From: Polaribacter haliotis
GTDB lineage: Bacteria; Bacteroidota; Bacteroidia; Flavobacteriales; Flavobacteriaceae
Assembly: GCF_014784055.1 (NCBI RefSeq)
Contig: NZ_CP061813.1
Span: 2,366,001 to 2,430,000, forward strand
DNA length: 64,000 nt
Direction: 5' to 3'
Shown here one piece after another: positions 62,020 to 64,000 of the stretch (position 1 is its first letter; every line of letters begins with the position of its first letter). The notes below the pieces were generated by a model. It saw nothing but the letters and a program-made list of their open reading frames with translations, was not told where the DNA came from and did no database searches. Made by a program: the position numbers and the translations under genes.

Positions 62020-63294
62020 TTATTTTGAATATTTTTTAAAGATAACACAAGCATTTACATCACCAAAACCAAAGCTTGCTTTTGCTAAAATATGTACGTT
62101 TTTTTCAATAATTTTAGATGGGATTTTAGCTTCAGAAATCAAATTTAAAATCTCTGGATGAATATCTTCACAGTTAATATTCGGAAAAATAAACTGCTCT
62201 TTTATTTCTAAAACTGAAGCCACAGATTCAATTGCGCCAGAAGCAGACAAACAATGTCCAACCATCGATTTTAATGAATTTATATATGGAAAATCAGTTC
62301 CTTTTCTATTTAAAGCTTTTGTCCAATTTTCTATTTCTAAAGCGTCTTTAGAAGTAGCTGTTAAATGCCCATTTATTACATCTATTTCATCCGCAGAAAT
62401 ATTTGCATCTGCAATTGCGTCTGTAATGCATTTCTGAACAGCTTCTGCATTTGGCGCAGTTAAAGTTCCGCCATTTCTTTGTCCGCCAGAATTTATATTT
62501 CCTCCTAAAACCTCTGCATAAATGGTTGCATTTCTTTCTAAAGCACTTTCTAAAGATTCTAAAACCAAAGCTCCTCCTCCACTTCCTGGAACAAATCCTG
62601 AAGCAGTTTCACTCATTGGTCTGGAGCCTTTTTCTGGACTTTCATTGTGTTTGTAGGTCATTACTCTCATTGCATCGAAACCTCCCCAAGTGTACAAACT
62701 GCTATCGCTTGAACTTCCTACCAACATTCGTTTTGCTTTGCCATTTTTAATGCGCTCAAAACCCATTAACAATGCTTCTGTTCCTGTTGTACAAGCTGAT
62801 GAATTTGTGGTTACTTGATTTCCAAAACCAAGAATTCCACCTAAATATGCCGAAATTCCACTTGCCATGGTTTGCACAACTGACGTACTTCCTAAACGTC
62901 TTACATTTTGGTCGTCAATTTTATAAATTGCTTCTCTAAATTTCTCGATTCCTGAAGTTCCTGTTCCAAAAATAATGCCTGAATCGTAATCTATTTTCGA
63001 GTTTTCGTCCACAGCAAAACCAGCATCTTTCCACGCGTCAATTCCTGCCATAACTCCATATAAAATAGAGGTTGAATTGAAACCACGCAATTGTAAAGGC
63101 GATAAATATTCGCTTATTTTTTCTTCAGAAACTTCTGGAATTCCACCAATACAGCAAGAAAAACCTTTGTCTTTTAAATTCTGATGAAAGGTAATTCCTG
63201 ATTTTCCAGATTTTATGGCTTTTGTGAATTCAGTTAACCCAACACCATTTGGCGCAACAACTCCTAAACCAGTAATTACAACTCTTTTACTCAT
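62020..63294 (-). CDS. Beta-ketoacyl-ACP synthase (KAS II-like)
   Basis: This 424-residue condensing enzyme has the catalytic triad Cys168 (NSSACTTGTEA), His310 (INGHLTATS) and His347 (KSMVGHCLSASGA). Spacing matches FabF. The His310 motif is GHLTAT instead of the usual GTxT form. It condenses acyl groups with malonyl-ACP in fatty acid or aryl-polyene-type synthesis. One base separates it from both its neighbours. Confidence 0.94.
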   Translation of the reverse strand: MSKRVVITGLGVVAPNGVGLTEFTKAIKSGKSGITFHQNLKDKGFSCCIGGIPEVSEEKISEYLSPLQLRGFNSTSILYGVMAGIDAWKDAGFAVDENSKIDYDSGIIFGTGTSGIEKFREAIYKIDDQNVRRLGSTSVVQTMASGISAYLGGILGFGNQVTTNSSACTTGTEALLMGFERIKNGKAKRMLVGSSSDSSLYTWGGFDAMRVMTYKHNESPEKGSRPMSETASGFVPGSGGGALVLESLESALERNATIYAEVLGGNINSGGQRNGGTLTAPNAEAVQKCITDAIADANISADEIDVINGHLTATSKDALEIENWTKALNRKGTDFPYINSLKSMVGHCLSASGAIESVASVLEIKEQFIFPNINCEDIHPEILNLISEAKIPSKIIEKNVHILAKASFGFGDVNACVIFKKYSK

Positions 63295-63295
63295 A

Positions 63296-63736
63296 TTATT
63301 TAGCGATTATCATTCCAGAAATTGTCCCTCTACAAACGAGTTCGTTTTTGGAATTCATCATTTTTACAGAACATTTTAATTTATGAAAGCGAAAATATTC
63401 TTTTGTTGAAATTACAGTAATTTTTTCGTTTGGAAAAACTGGTAAAAAGAAATCTATATTGTTTGAAGTTAATGCTATCTGTGGTTTTTTATCCGAAGAA
63501 ATTTCATTTTTCAATAAAAAAATGCCCAAACAAACCACGCCAATTTGCGCCATGGTTTCTGTTAAAATAACACCTGGCGTTATTGGATTGTCTTCAAAAT
63601 GCCCTTCGTAAAAGAATTCGTTTTCGTTAAATTTGTAGCTTCCTGTAACTCCGTTTTCTGAAATATCAGTAATTTCATCAACAAACAAAAAAGGTTTTTG
63701 ATATGGTAAAAGGTTTATAATTTCTGATGATTTCAT
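63296..63736 (-). CDS. 3-hydroxyacyl-ACP dehydratase-like hotdog protein
   Basis: This 146-residue hotdog-fold protein has LPYQKPFLFVDEI and the active-site stretch YEGHFEDNPITPGVILTETMAQ, which holds the His and Glu of FabZ-type dehydratases. It is the first gene of the ACP cluster. Whether it acts in bulk fatty acid synthesis or on a special product is undetermined. Confidence 0.92.
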   Translation of the reverse strand: MKSSEIINLLPYQKPFLFVDEITDISENGVTGSYKFNENEFFYEGHFEDNPITPGVILTETMAQIGVVCLGIFLLKNEISSDKKPQIALTSNNIDFFLPVFPNEKITVISTKEYFRFHKLKCSVKMMNSKNELVCRGTISGMIIAK

Positions 63737-63740
63737 TCAT

Positions 63741-64000
63741 CTAATTTACGATAAATCGTCCAAAAGATTCTTGAATTTTAATGAAATAAATTCCTTTCGA
63801 TAAAGCATCTATATTTAGTTGACTTGTTTGTGAATTAAAATGCTGCTTCAATAATTGTTTTCCTGTCATATCAAAAACTTCCACCAAACCAATGGTTGCA
63901 TTTTCTGATTTGATATTGATAATTCCTTTATTTGCAGGAATAGGAAAAACGGTAATTCCTTTTGTAAAAAGTGAGTTTGAAATACTTAAAGAAGGACACG
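63741..64000 (-). CDS. Type IX-secreted protein, C-terminal part only
   Basis: The frame is open from the window's right edge and ends at 63743. It encodes GITVFPIPANKGIINI, then VEVFDMTGKQLLKQ and LSKGIYFIKIQ, which is a type A sorting domain for the type IX secretion system. The rest of the gene lies beyond 64000, so its function is unknown. It stops four bases before the start of the dehydratase gene. Confidence 0.85.
   Translation of the reverse strand, partial: CPSLSISNSLFTKGITVFPIPANKGIINIKSENATIGLVEVFDMTGKQLLKQHFNSQTSQLNIDALSKGIYFIKIQESFGRFIVN

Noticed and set aside
1-64000. tRNA, rRNA, CRISPR arrays, prophage or transposase genes
   Set aside because: I looked for cloverleaf-type GC-rich blocks, regularly spaced repeats and DDE or tyrosine recombinase motifs and saw none; only non-coding interspersed repeats are present.

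Overview
The window is AT-rich chromosomal DNA from a member of the Flavobacteriaceae, most like marine genera such as Polaribacter or Tenacibaculum. The evidence is the gene content (Bat aerotolerance operon, type IX secretion sorting domains, DUF1800/DUF1501 pair, lipoproteins, LytTR and AraC-type regulators with separate kinases), TAnnTTTG promoter boxes and the scarcity of Shine-Dalgarno sequences. I saw no rRNA, tRNA, CRISPR array, prophage or transposase gene. The two ends cut through genes: an S41 peptidase on the left and a type IX-secreted protein on the right.

Layout. 1-1.9 kb: S41 peptidase and LpxH-type hydrolase. 2-10.6 kb: a complete Bat operon (MoxR, DUF58, a membrane protein, BatA-BatE). 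Three of its gaps hold interspersed repeats with inverted ends. 10.6-18.2 kb: a putative bicarbonate locus with three SulP transporters, a universal stress protein and a beta-carbonic anhydrase. Two of the transporters are paralogues, and each follows a paralogous small membrane protein. 18.2-22.4 kb: CvpA, an SDR enzyme and two TlpA-like thioredoxins. 22.5-27.5 kb: a type IX-secreted surface protein next to a LytTR two-component system, with matching 21-bp-phased repeats upstream of both. 27.5-33.5 kb: YraN, LD-carboxypeptidase, MetG, an HDAC-like deacetylase and two lipoproteins. 33.5-40.3 kb: a regulatory and stress block (DUF3095, AraC-type protein, single-domain REC, CHASE3 kinase, lipoprotein, a 50-residue membrane peptide, another AraC regulator). 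40.4-45.8 kb: a molybdenum hydroxylase pair, divergent from DUF1800/DUF1501. 45.8-50 kb: lipoprotein epimerase and esterases plus a DUF6624 gene flanked by cassette-like repeats. 49.9-56 kb: Schlafen-like, HD and SDR proteins, two lipoproteins with sigma54-like promoters, and a short SSB divergent from a zinc-ribbon gene. 56-60.8 kb: M28 peptidase, ABC ATPase, flavoprotein. 60.8-63.7 kb: a small acyl-carrier-protein cluster (dehydratase, ketosynthase, ACP, phosphopantetheinyl transferase, GreA-like protein).

The most interesting signals are: (i) the duplicated small-protein/SulP units, whose leader hairpins differ in sequence but keep their pairing; (ii) a candidate LytTR operator shared by the regulator operon and the neighbouring surface-protein gene; (iii) repeats with inverted ends that sit inside operons and in places supply coding sequence; (iv) a cassette-like element around the DUF6624 gene; and (v) paired sigma54-like promoters. 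All calls rest on reading the sequence; no searches were run.
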